Shown here: positions 55,072 through 63,317 of the stretch, in pieces | How the letters are laid out: the number at the start of each line of letters is the position of its first letter | Numbering within the stretch: the first letter of the stretch is position 1 | NCBI RefSeq assembly: GCF_030684215.1 | Contig: NZ_JAUXOV010000070.1 | Coordinates: 186,001-250,000 of the forward strand | Source: Pseudotabrizicola sp. | GTDB lineage: Bacteria > Pseudomonadota > Alphaproteobacteria > Rhodobacterales > Rhodobacteraceae | Reading direction: 5' to 3' | DNA: 64,000 bases | Translations under genes and position numbers: made by a program | The notes under the pieces: model-generated | Told to the model about the DNA's origin: nothing | What the model saw: the letters and a program-made list of their open reading frames with translations, nothing else | Database searches by the model: none

Positions 55072-55670
55072 GCCACCTTCCCGCCTTTGCCCTGACCTCC
55101 CTGTTGGTCGAGCTGACACCGGGGCCGAACATGGCATGGCTGGCGCTTTTGGCTGCGACCGAAGGCCGCCGTTTGGGCTATGCTGCGGTGGCGGGCGTCT
55201 CGCTTGGGCTTGCGGTGATCGGGCTTCTGGCGGCGCTTGGCCTTGCCGCTTTGTTGCAGGCGCAGCCCATGGCCTATCAGACCCTGCGCTGGGCTGGGGT
55301 CGCTTATCTGCTTTATATCGCGTGGGATACATGGCGCGGGGCCGAGGCTGACGAGGCTCACGCCGGGCCGGGGGCCACGGCGGTTGCGCAATTCCGGCGC
55401 GGGGTGATCACCAATCTGCTGAACCCCAAGGCGGCAGTGTTCTACGTTACCGTTCTGCCCGGTTTTCTGTCGCCCACCGCCCGCTTTGCCGAGGTGTCGG
55501 TCCTGTCCTTCACCTATGTTCTTGCCGCCACACTGGTTCACGCCAGCATCGTCACCGCTGCAGGCACTGCGACAGGATGGCTTGCAGATGGCCCCCGCGT
55601 CAGGCTAACCCGGCGCATCATGGCGCTAGCACTGGTCGCGGTCGCGATCTGGCTTTTCACAAGGACGTAA
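55062..55670 (+). CDS. LysE-family amino-acid exporter
   Basis: A 202-residue inner-membrane transporter of the LysE/RhtB family with about six helices. The family motif 'ELTPGPNM' is at residues 16-23, and 'NLLNPKAAVFYVTVLPGF' is conserved. Substrate is probably an amino acid, not predictable. The start is GTG at 55062, within the last codons of hemF. It lies 5 bp before the next gene. Confidence 0.85.
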   Translation: MDLSHLPAFALTSLLVELTPGPNMAWLALLAATEGRRLGYAAVAGVSLGLAVIGLLAALGLAALLQAQPMAYQTLRWAGVAYLLYIAWDTWRGAEADEAHAGPGATAVAQFRRGVITNLLNPKAAVFYVTVLPGFLSPTARFAEVSVLSFTYVLAATLVHASIVTAAGTATGWLADGPRVRLTRRIMALALVAVAIWLFTRT

Positions 55671-55675
55671 CCCCA

Positions 55676-56047
55676 ATGAACGCCCCAACGGCTGATATCA
55701 CCATCCACGCCGCCTATGCCTCGGTTGTCGAAGATGACGAAGACGGCATGCTGTTCATAGGCTTTGCCCAAGGCGAGGAAGAAGACGAACCCTATGCCTT
55801 GTTCCGCCAGCCGATTTCGGGTGGACCGGTCTGGTTTGCCGTGAATGACGAAGATTTCGGCGCGGATGACGCCGTGCAAAGCATCACCCTCGATGCCAAG
55901 GGCCTGACGGTCACGATCCGCCCCGAACATGTCGCCAGCTTTGGCTGGGCGGGGGTTGTCGCCATCCGTATCGGCCCGCACACCGAAGATGCAGAGCAGG
56001 CCATCACCGCGTTGCATGACGTTTTTGGTGAAATTTTCCCCCACTGA
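55676..56047 (+). CDS. Conserved hypothetical protein
   Basis: A 123-residue acidic, soluble protein: 'DEDGMLFIGFAQGEEEDEPYALFRQP', 'WFAVNDEDFGADDAVQSI' and 'TVTIRPEHVASFGWAGVVAI'. A short strand-rich fold is likely. The pattern loosely resembles Imm10-type immunity proteins, but I see no toxin gene beside it and do not assert this. It follows the LysE gene by 5 bp and may be co-transcribed. Confidence 0.55.
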   Translation: MNAPTADITIHAAYASVVEDDEDGMLFIGFAQGEEEDEPYALFRQPISGGPVWFAVNDEDFGADDAVQSITLDAKGLTVTIRPEHVASFGWAGVVAIRIGPHTEDAEQAITALHDVFGEIFPH

Positions 56048-56161
56048 TCTGGTTTGAAACGCCTTGGCGATCGGTGAATTGCGCCTGTATGTCTTGCGAC
56101 ATGCGGGCGTTTGCGTGCCGTTGAAATGAGCTGTCCAGCCCAACGTCAGGGAGTTACGAGT

Positions 56162-56851
56162 ATGAAGAAACGACTTTCCGCCGAATTGATCGGCACATTC
56201 TGGCTGGTGCTGGGCGGTTGCGGAAGCGCCGTTCTGGCTGCTGGGTTTCCCGATGTCGGCATCGGCCTTTTGGGGGTGTCGCTGGCCTTTGGTCTGACCG
56301 TACTGACCATGGCCTATGCAGTGGGCGGCATCTCGGGCGGGCATTTCAACCCTGCCGTCAGTCTGGGCCTTGCGCTTGCGGGCCGGTTCGAGATGAAACA
56401 TCTGCCAGCCTATTGGGCGGCACAGGTGGCAGGCGCCGTGCTGGCGGCGCTGGTCTTGTATGCGATTGTCTCGGGCAAGGGTGATTTTGCCGGTGTGGGC
56501 GGCTTTGCGTCAAACGGCTATGGCGCGGCTTCGCCCGGTGGGTTCAGCCTGACAGCGGCGCTGGTGACCGAGGTGGTGATGACGGCGATGTTCCTGATCG
56601 TCATTCTGGGGGCCACGGCCAAAGGCGTTCCGGCGGGCTTTGCGCCCATCGCCATCGGCCTTGGGCTGACGCTGATCCACCTTGTGTCGATCCCGGTCAC
56701 CAATACATCGGTCAACCCGGCCCGTTCGACTGGCGTGGCGCTGTTTGCTGATGGCCCGGCGCTGGCGCAGCTTTGGCTGTTCTGGCTCGCTCCGCTTGCG
56801 GGGGCTGCCATTGGTGCGCTGATCTGGAAGGCGCTGCTGGCCGACGACTGA
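56162..56851 (+). CDS. aqpZ: Aquaporin Z
   Basis: A 229-residue six-helix water channel of the MIP family. Both NPA boxes are present: '[11 protein letters not shown]' and '[10 protein letters not shown]'. Arg after the second NPA (NPAR) favours water over glycerol selectivity, as in AqpZ. GGGAG precedes the ATG at 56162. It is separated from hemE by a long inverted repeat. Confidence 0.95.
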   Translation: MKKRLSAELIGTFWLVLGGCGSAVLAAGFPDVGIGLLGVSLAFGLTVLTMAYAVGGISGGHFNPAVSLGLALAGRFEMKHLPAYWAAQVAGAVLAALVLYAIVSGKGDFAGVGGFASNGYGAASPGGFSLTAALVTEVVMTAMFLIVILGATAKGVPAGFAPIAIGLGLTLIHLVSIPVTNTSVNPARSTGVALFADGPALAQLWLFWLAPLAGAAIGALIWKALLADD

Positions 56852-56857
56852 TCGGGC

Positions 56858-56958
56858 GGCGGGGTGAACCCCGCCCTACCCAAGCTTGGGCGCGGCACAT
56901 CAGTGATCAGGCAATGCTGCCCCGCCAGACCAATGTGTAGGGCGGGGTTCACCCCGCC
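56858..56958. repeat. 22-bp perfect inverted repeat between aqpZ and hemE
   Basis: Arms at 56858-56879 and 56937-56958 are exact reverse complements across a 57-bp spacer. Each arm is itself a hairpin, GCGGGGTGAACCCCGC. Located between convergent genes, this GC-rich pair can act as a bidirectional terminator and looks like a dispersed REP/BIME-type element, a common theme in Rhodobacteraceae. Confidence 0.8.
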
Positions 56959-56964
56959 CCAACC

Positions 56965-57996
56965 TCAGGCGCTGCGCACCGTTTCAATCATCAGCGCCAC
57001 ATTGTCGGGGTTCGCATCGGGCGTGATCCCGTGCCCAAGGTTGAAGATATGCGGCCCCTTGCGGAAAGCAGTCACCACCCGCCGAGTTTCACGCACCAGA
57101 TCTTCACCGCCCGACACCATATGCACCGGCGACAGGTTGCCCTGCACGCAACCACCAGGCTGCACATGCGCGGCTGCCCATTCCGGCGTTACCGAGTTGT
57201 CGATCGCAACACAATCGGCCCCCACCGCCGCACCAAAGCCGATATAGCCGTCCCCAGCCTCACGCGGGAAGGCGATGACCGGTAGGCCGGGGTGCAGGGC
57301 TTTCAGCGCGGAGATGATGCGCGCGGCAGGTTTCAGGGCAAAATCAACGAAATCATCACCTTTCAGGCTGCCCGCCCATGAATCGAATAGCTTTACCACC
57401 TCGGCCCCGGCTTTCACCTGTTCCGACAGATAATCCACCGTTGCCTCGGTGATGATGTCGATCAGCGCCACAAAGGTTGCCCGGTCCGCCGTTTTCAGCG
57501 CATGGGCCGCGCCCTGATCTTTCGATCCGCGCCCCGCTATCATATAGGTGGCCACCGTCCACGGCGCTCCGGCAAAGCCGATCAGCGTGGTCTGGGGCGG
57601 CAATTCGCGCGCCAAAATCTTCACCGTTTCATAGACTGGCGACAGCGTGTCATGGATCAGATCCTTTGACTTCAGCGCCCGCACCTGATCCATCGTGGTG
57701 GTGGTTTCCATGCGCGGGCCTTCGCCCTCGACAAACCACAGCTTTGGCCCCAGCGCCTGCGGCAGCAGTAGAATATCGGCAAACAGAATCGCCGCATCAA
57801 AGCCAAAGCGGCGGATCGGTTGCAACGTCACCTCGGCGGCCAGATCAGGATTGTAGCACAGCGACAAAAAGTCGCCTGCCTGCGCGCGTGTGGCACGGTA
57901 CTCGGGCAAATACCGACCGGCCTGACGCATCATCCAGATCGGCGGGGTGGGAAGGATTTTGCCGGCAAGCGCGCGGAGGATGGTCTTTTCGGTCAT
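56965..57996 (-). CDS. hemE: Uroporphyrinogen decarboxylase
   Basis: A 343-residue enzyme that decarboxylates uroporphyrinogen III to coproporphyrinogen III in the cytoplasm. The N-terminal '[17 protein letters not shown]' and '[29 protein letters not shown]' are diagnostic, with catalytic Asp in the latter. It has AAAGGAG in front of the ATG at 57994-57996. It is divergent from hemC, so the pair may be expressed together. Confidence 0.97.
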   Translation of the reverse strand: MTEKTILRALAGKILPTPPIWMMRQAGRYLPEYRATRAQAGDFLSLCYNPDLAAEVTLQPIRRFGFDAAILFADILLLPQALGPKLWFVEGEGPRMETTTTMDQVRALKSKDLIHDTLSPVYETVKILARELPPQTTLIGFAGAPWTVATYMIAGRGSKDQGAAHALKTADRATFVALIDIITEATVDYLSEQVKAGAEVVKLFDSWAGSLKGDDFVDFALKPAARIISALKALHPGLPVIAFPREAGDGYIGFGAAVGADCVAIDNSVTPEWAAAHVQPGGCVQGNLSPVHMVSGGEDLVRETRRVVTAFRKGPHIFNLGHGITPDANPDNVALMIETVRSA

Positions 57997-58083
57997 GTAA
58001 GGCTCCTTTGCCCCATGGGTCCGATGTGCGCCCCGCGTTGTCAAGAGTTGTCAGGCAAAGATGACAGTAGTATGCCTGTGCGC

Positions 58084-59028
58084 ATGACGCAAAAACTACC
58101 CTCACCCGCCCAACCCCTCAAGATCGGAACCCGAGGCTCACCGCTTGCCCTGTGGCAGGCGCATGAGGTTCGGCGCAGCCTGATGGTGGCGTTTTCGCTG
58201 CCGGAAGATGCGTTTGAAATCTGCGTTATCAAGGTGATGGGTGACCAGATCCTTGACAAGGCGCTGAAAGATATCGGCGGCAAAGGTCTGTTCACGCGTG
58301 AGATCGAGGAGGCGCTGCTGGATGGCGGCATCGACATCGCGGTGCATTCGATGAAAGACATGCCCACGATGCAGCCGGATGGGCTGATCCTTGATTGCTA
58401 TTTGGCGCGCGAAGATGTGCGCGATGCCTTTGTTTCGCCCACCGTTGCCCGTCTGGCCTATCTGCCGCAAGGCGCGGTCGTCGGGTCGTCCAGCTTGCGG
58501 CGTCGTGCGCAATTGCGCTTGAAACGTCCCGATCTGCAGCTGGTCGAATTTCGCGGCAATGTGCAGACGCGGATGAAAAAGCTGCAAGATGGCGTGGCTG
58601 TTGCTACCTTTCTTGCCATGGCTGGCCTGAATCGGCTTGGCATGGCCCATATGGCCCAATGTGCGATTGAAACCGAAGATATGCTGCCCGCCGTGGCGCA
58701 AGGGGCGATCGGGATTGAGCGCCGGCTTGATGATGCCAACACCGCCGCCCTGCTTGCCGCGATCCACCATACCCCCACCGGCTTGCGGCTGAGCGCCGAG
58801 CGCGCGATGCTTGCGCGGCTGGACGGGTCCTGCGAGACGCCGATTGCCGGGTTGGCCGTGCTTGACGGGTCAAACCTGCATCTGCGCGGCGAAATCCTGC
58901 GCCCCGACGGGTCGGAATCCATCACCGGCGATCGCTCTGGCCCTGCGTCAGAGGCAGCCGCTTTGGGCACCGGTCTGGCCGAAGAGCTGTTGTCAAAAGC
59001 ACCCGCCGATTTCTTCAGCTGGCGGTGA
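58084..59028 (+). CDS. hemC: Porphobilinogen deaminase (hydroxymethylbilane synthase)
   Basis: A 314-residue enzyme that joins four porphobilinogens into hydroxymethylbilane. The N terminus 'KIGTRGSPLALWQA' and the cofactor-binding 'GSCETPIAGL' (Cys about 255) are present, as is 'VGSSSLRRRAQL'. Start by homology is ATG at 58084; an ATG at 58072 is in frame. It provides the substrate for hemD and then hemE, whose gene is divergent from it. Confidence 0.96.
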   Translation: MTQKLPSPAQPLKIGTRGSPLALWQAHEVRRSLMVAFSLPEDAFEICVIKVMGDQILDKALKDIGGKGLFTREIEEALLDGGIDIAVHSMKDMPTMQPDGLILDCYLAREDVRDAFVSPTVARLAYLPQGAVVGSSSLRRRAQLRLKRPDLQLVEFRGNVQTRMKKLQDGVAVATFLAMAGLNRLGMAHMAQCAIETEDMLPAVAQGAIGIERRLDDANTAALLAAIHHTPTGLRLSAERAMLARLDGSCETPIAGLAVLDGSNLHLRGEILRPDGSESITGDRSGPASEAAALGTGLAEELLSKAPADFFSWR

Positions 59029-59084
59029 TCAGAACTGCACCGCCACCTCTTAAACTGTCGTCATTGTGGTGTTACATTCCCGCA

Positions 59085-59852
59085 ATGAGAAAACTTGACA
59101 CCACGCCACTGTCAAAACCCGTGGCTGCTGTGCTTGAAGCAGCACTTGCACAGCCTTCCCAACGGATACAGGCCTTGGATCTGCCCGATGGTGGGCGGGT
59201 CTGGCTGAAACGGGTGGAACAGGCGACAGGGCTGATGCGCCTGCAAAAGGGCAATGGCCTGACCGCTTTTGTGGCTGAACGCGAGGCGCTGCACCTGTTG
59301 CGCGCCAAGGGCGCGCCTGTGCCGGATGTCATCGCCGAAGGCCCCGATTACCTGCTTTTGCCAGACCTAGGCCCGAACCTGTCAACGCTGCTGAATGATA
59401 CGGCCCATCCTGTAGCAGATCGCAGCGCGGCCTTTGCTGCCGCAGGGGCGGCGCTGGCGGGGTTGCATCGAGCGGGCTTTGCACATGGCCGCCCGGCTCT
59501 GCGCGATTTCTGCTGGCAGGCGGGAGACCTGCGCCTGATCGACCTTGAGCGCTTTCGCAACCGCAAGCGTGGCCAGATGATGCGGGCGCTGGATATCGTG
59601 GTCTTCACCCACAGTTGGTTTGCCAATGGCCGCGACATCGCCCCCGGCCCGGAACTTGATGCAGCACTGACGGCCTATCGCAGTGCGGCGCCGGCAGGGC
59701 TTTGGCGGGCCGTTGCACAAATGGTGCGCCTGCTGTCGCCATTGGGGAGCTTGGCGGGCGGAGTCGCCCGGATCAGCAAGCCGTCAAAGGATGTGCAGGC
59801 GATCCCGCCCACACTCGCCTATCTGAAGCGCATCACGCAGTATCCGGGCTGA
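59085..59852 (+). CDS. Kinase-like protein, InaA/RIO-type fold
   Basis: A 255-residue soluble protein with a protein-kinase-like fold. 'VWLKRVE' resembles the Lys strand, and 'FAHGRPALRDFCWQ' (about 133) and 'LRLIDLERF' occupy the catalytic and metal loops. The usual HGD is HGR here, with Asp shifted to RD. Related proteins in Rhodobacteraceae share the HGRPALRD spelling. The substrate is unknown, and LPS or protein kinase activity is only a guess. It overlaps the convergent MFS gene by 20 bp. Confidence 0.65.
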   Translation: MRKLDTTPLSKPVAAVLEAALAQPSQRIQALDLPDGGRVWLKRVEQATGLMRLQKGNGLTAFVAEREALHLLRAKGAPVPDVIAEGPDYLLLPDLGPNLSTLLNDTAHPVADRSAAFAAAGAALAGLHRAGFAHGRPALRDFCWQAGDLRLIDLERFRNRKRGQMMRALDIVVFTHSWFANGRDIAPGPELDAALTAYRSAAPAGLWRAVAQMVRLLSPLGSLAGGVARISKPSKDVQAIPPTLAYLKRITQYPG

Positions 59853-61041
59853 CCCTCGCCCTGTCGGCCAGCCACAAGCCAAGGCCACCGGCAATGGCAA
59901 TCCCGCCGCCGAGGCCTGCGGTCAGGGCATAGCCGCCAATCGCCAATCCGGCGCTGAATGCCAGCGCTGCAATTACGTCGGCTACCAGCTTTTGCAGGGC
60001 CAGCATTGACGCCGCGGTGCCGGGCCGCCCGGCCATCAGATCCTGATAGTAGGAAATTGGCAGGATCAGCATGGCGACCCCGCCCAGACCCGCAGGCAGG
60101 GTCATCACCCAGATCCAAGGGCTGTCCGCCAGAAATGGTAGTGCTATCAGATGGCTGACATACAGCACCGTACCCCAGAAAATCAGGGTCGGCCGGGGAA
60201 TGTGCGACAGATAGCGCGGCAACAACAGCATGAACGGCACCTCCCACCCGGCCACCATGCCCACATACAGCGCGGTATCTGCCGCACCGCGCCCCGGCGT
60301 TTCCGAAAACACCAGTGCCGCAAGGATCATGTAAAGCACACCCGAAGATGTCACCGCCCCAAGGCATACCAGACGCAATGCCACCGCAGGCCGCGCCAGT
60401 TGCGCCAATGCAGCCCCCAGCCGCAGGCCCGAGGGTTGATCCTGCCACCCGGTCTGCCCGTCGCGCGGCCAAAACCCCCAGATCAGCGCCAACAGCGCCA
60501 GACTGGCGACGCCGCCCGTCGCATAGGTCCACATCACATCGGCACCCCAGCCAAAGGCAAAGGTCCAGAATACCAACATCAACAGAAAGGTGACAGACAT
60601 CGACGCCCGAACCGTGGCCTGTATGCCTTCGCGCTGCGCGGGGAAATCCTGACTGGCCAGCCGGTTGAGCGCAAAGGCCTGACCAAAGATTGACGAGGCG
60701 ATCGGCAGCAACACCCCATTGGTCAGCACAAAACTGACCGGACCGGGCGCAAACACCATCAGCGCCGCACCAGACGCCCCGATCAGCGCCGTGATCAGCG
60801 CCAGGCGTCGCCGGTTCGCCCTTTGGTCTGACAGGATGCCCAGCAGCACCGAAGTTGTGACCGCCACTGCCGAGGCCAGCACCAGAACCAGCGCGAACAT
60901 CTGTTCGGACAGGCCCAGAACCTCAATTCCGATCAGCGATTGATAGGGGTAAAGTGAGGCGTTGATCAGCCCCATCAACCCGATCACCCCGGCCAGCATC
61001 CGAAACACGGGGGTTGCGAAAACAGTGTGAAGGGCTGTCAC
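59833..61041 (-). CDS. MFS transporter
   Basis: A 402-residue major facilitator with about 12 helices. The loop after helix 2 has 'GILSDQRANRRR' (motif A-like), and the pattern resembles sugar-efflux or set-type members. The start codon overlaps the preceding oxidase gene stop by 4 bp (61038-61041), so the two are coupled. Substrate unknown; a metabolite handled by the neighbouring FAD oxidase is plausible. Confidence 0.82.
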   Translation of the reverse strand: MTALHTVFATPVFRMLAGVIGLMGLINASLYPYQSLIGIEVLGLSEQMFALVLVLASAVAVTTSVLLGILSDQRANRRRLALITALIGASGAALMVFAPGPVSFVLTNGVLLPIASSIFGQAFALNRLASQDFPAQREGIQATVRASMSVTFLLMLVFWTFAFGWGADVMWTYATGGVASLALLALIWGFWPRDGQTGWQDQPSGLRLGAALAQLARPAVALRLVCLGAVTSSGVLYMILAALVFSETPGRGAADTALYVGMVAGWEVPFMLLLPRYLSHIPRPTLIFWGTVLYVSHLIALPFLADSPWIWVMTLPAGLGGVAMLILPISYYQDLMAGRPGTAASMLALQKLVADVIAALAFSAGLAIGGYALTAGLGGGIAIAGGLGLWLADRARVSPDTA

Positions 61042-62465
61042 GATGCCACGCCTGATCCTTGGGGAATGACCTTGCCGGGGTTCATCCGCCCCTCGGGGTC
61101 CAGAGCGGTTTTGATCGCCTGCATTACGTCCAGCGCCACCACATCCTTGCGCCGCACCATGGATGCAAGTTTAGACAGGCCCACGCCATGTTCTGCCGAA
61201 AAACTGCCCTTCAGATCGGCAACCACATCCTCGATCATCGTGATCACAAGGTCATAGGTTGCCCCTGATCCGTCAACGGGGAACACTGTGAAGTGCAGGT
61301 TGCCATCGCCCAGATGGGCCACGGTCATCGTCTCATGCGCCTGATCCACGGTCTGCAACCGGGTATGGATCGCGTCCAGAAACGCTGCGGCCCGGTCCAG
61401 CGGCACTGCGATATCAGTATCGACAAAGGGACGCTTGGCAAAGGTGATCTCTGCCGCCGCCTCGCGCCTTGCCCACATTGCGCGGCGCTGCGTCTCGCTT
61501 TGGGCGACGATGGCATCATGGATCAACCCTTCGTCCATCAATGCCGCCACAGTGGTTTCCAGCAAATCCGTCAAAGGCACCGACCCATCTTCGCGCGGGT
61601 CGCACAGCGCGGGCGCGGTGGCACCCAGTTCGGTCAGGATCGTTACCTCTGGGACCGTGCCAAACGGCAGGCCCAGATCGGGGCGCACTTCGGCCAGACG
61701 GCGGGCGTAGCTGGCGGGCATGAATTCAAACGCCTCAACCAGCCCGCCCGACGCCTCTTGCAAGCGGTTGAGCAGCACCAGCGCATCGCCAAGGCTGCGC
61801 AATCCCAGCGTGGCGGTGGCATGGGCGCGCGGGGCAGGCACCAGTTTCATCACCGCAGCGGTGATGATGCCCAGCGTGCCCTCAGCTCCGATGAACAGGT
61901 CTTTAAGCGCATAGCCCGAATTGTCTTTGTGCAATGCAGACATCAGGTTCAGCACCCGGCCATCGGCCAGAACCACCTCCAGCCCCAGACAAAGCGTGCG
62001 GGTGGAGCCATAGCGCAGCACATTGGACCCGCCCGCATTGGTAGAGAGCACCCCGCCAATCATCGCCGAGCCGCGCGCGCCAAACCACAGCGGGAAGTAG
62101 AGCCCCTGTTCGGCAGCGGCATCATGCAGGCGCGACAGGATCACCCCAGCCTCAACCACCGCTGAGCGCGTGGCCGGGTTCAGATCGCGGATGCGGTTCA
62201 TCCGTTCAAGGCTGATCATCAGGGCCTGCGTGGTAAAGGTGCCGCCCACCAGCCCTGTATTGCCGGAGACCGGCACCACAGCCACGCCATGCCGCGCGGC
62301 TTGGGCCAGACAGGCCGCCACTTCGCCGGTATCGCAGGGCCGCACCACCGCAAGCGGCTGGCCCGCGTATTTCCCGGTCCAGTCGTGTGCGTAGCGGTCC
62401 ATATCTGCCCCGGTTAGCACATGGGCCGGGCCAAGCAGGTCACTAAGATCAGAAATCAGGGTCAT
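61038..62465 (-). CDS. FAD-linked oxidase, D-lactate/2-hydroxyglutarate dehydrogenase type
   Basis: A 475-residue FAD-dependent dehydrogenase of the PCMH/VAO family. FAD-binding 'VVPVSGNTGLVGGTF' and 'IGGVLSTNAGGSNVLRYG' are at the N-terminal half, and the C-terminal domain has 'HLGDGNLHF' and 'EHGVGLSKL', typical of D-2-hydroxyacid dehydrogenases. It likely oxidises D-lactate, glycolate or D-2-hydroxyglutarate. Start is the ATG at 62463-62465. It is coupled to the MFS gene by a 4-bp overlap. Confidence 0.88.
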   Translation of the reverse strand: MTLISDLSDLLGPAHVLTGADMDRYAHDWTGKYAGQPLAVVRPCDTGEVAACLAQAARHGVAVVPVSGNTGLVGGTFTTQALMISLERMNRIRDLNPATRSAVVEAGVILSRLHDAAAEQGLYFPLWFGARGSAMIGGVLSTNAGGSNVLRYGSTRTLCLGLEVVLADGRVLNLMSALHKDNSGYALKDLFIGAEGTLGIITAAVMKLVPAPRAHATATLGLRSLGDALVLLNRLQEASGGLVEAFEFMPASYARRLAEVRPDLGLPFGTVPEVTILTELGATAPALCDPREDGSVPLTDLLETTVAALMDEGLIHDAIVAQSETQRRAMWARREAAAEITFAKRPFVDTDIAVPLDRAAAFLDAIHTRLQTVDQAHETMTVAHLGDGNLHFTVFPVDGSGATYDLVITMIEDVVADLKGSFSAEHGVGLSKLASMVRRKDVVALDVMQAIKTALDPEGRMNPGKVIPQGSGVAS

Positions 62466-62589
62466 CGCGCGGTCCTTGCACGGGCCGCATAGCAATGAAC
62501 CGTCACGGGCTGCTCATCAAGCCCTTGCGGGCATTCTTCATGGTGCAGTGCCCGGTTTTTTTATCGTGCGCCCGGGGGCGGGCGGGGGA

Positions 62590-62622
62590 GCCTCCGGCGG
62601 GAGTATTTCGCAAGCAGCAAAG
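62590..62622 (+). repeat. Intergenic motif copy, 'GGCGGGAGTATTT' type
   Basis: GCCTCCGGCGGGAGTATTT followed by CGCAAGCAGCAAAGG. It lies 6 bp after the stop of the esterase gene (minus strand) and is the closest match to the copy at 17252. It contains a small CTCC-GGCG-GGAG hairpin. Confidence 0.65.
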
Positions 62623-62627
62623 GCTGG

Positions 62628-63317
62628 TCAGTCGACCTGCCCAACCAGTTTCAGGATCTGCGGGCCAAGGCTTTCTACCGCGCGTTTGACGCCATCTGCA
62701 TTGGGATGGATGCCATCGGCCTGCATGAGTTCTGCAATCTGGCCGGGATCTGTGGCGTCGGGGTCGATCAGGCCAAAATAGCTGGCGATGTGCTGCGCGC
62801 CGTATTGGGCCGCGAGCTCTGGGTAAAGCTGGTCGAAGGCGGTTTTGTAATCGGGACCGAAATTGCCCGGAGCCTCCATCCCGATCAGCAGAACCGGCAA
62901 GGCGCGGGTTTGGGCCTCGACCAGAATTTTCTCAATATTGTTGCGTGTCACGACAGGTTGCAACCCGCGCAAGAGATCGTTGCCGCCCAAGGTTACGATC
63001 ATGGCATCAACCTCGGGTGTCAGGCTCCACGCCAGTCGCGAAAGGCCACCCGCCGAGGTATCGCCGGACACGCCGCCATTCAGCACGGTGATGTCGGCTC
63101 CCTGATCTGCCAGCCACAGATTAAGTTGCGGCACAAGACCTTCGCCATCGGGTAGACCGTAGCCGGCTGTCAGGCTGTCACCCAGCGCAAAAACGGTCAC
63201 GGATTCGGCATTCACGGCTGTGGCGACGGAAAACGGTAACGCCAGCGTGAAGGTCAGGTTGCGGATGCAGCGTAATGCGCCATATGCAACAGGGGACAGT
63301 GTAAAGGAAAAGATCAT
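62628..63317 (-). CDS. GDSL arylesterase / lysophospholipase, TesA-like
   Basis: A 229-residue secreted or periplasmic SGNH hydrolase. A signal-like N terminus ends near 'VNAES'. The nucleophile is Ser in 'FALGDSLTAGYG', the oxyanion Gly and Asn are in 'NGGVSGD' and 'TLGGNDLLRG', and Asp-His are in 'DGIHPNADG'. Such enzymes hydrolyse acyl esters or thioesters. The start CAT overlaps the divergent ABC gene start (CATG), which is unusual; the true start may be later, but no other ATG is available in the signal region. Confidence 0.88.
   Translation of the reverse strand: MIFSFTLSPVAYGALRCIRNLTFTLALPFSVATAVNAESVTVFALGDSLTAGYGLPDGEGLVPQLNLWLADQGADITVLNGGVSGDTSAGGLSRLAWSLTPEVDAMIVTLGGNDLLRGLQPVVTRNNIEKILVEAQTRALPVLLIGMEAPGNFGPDYKTAFDQLYPELAAQYGAQHIASYFGLIDPDATDPGQIAELMQADGIHPNADGVKRAVESLGPQILKLVGQVD

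Noticed and set aside
55676-56047. Immunity protein (Imm10) with a linked toxin
   Set aside because: The resemblance is weak, and no toxin gene is adjacent.
62530-62565. GGGCA / TGCCC stem followed by a T-run on the plus strand
   Set aside because: It looks like a terminator, but no plus-strand gene lies upstream and the stem is only five bp with a 15-nt loop.
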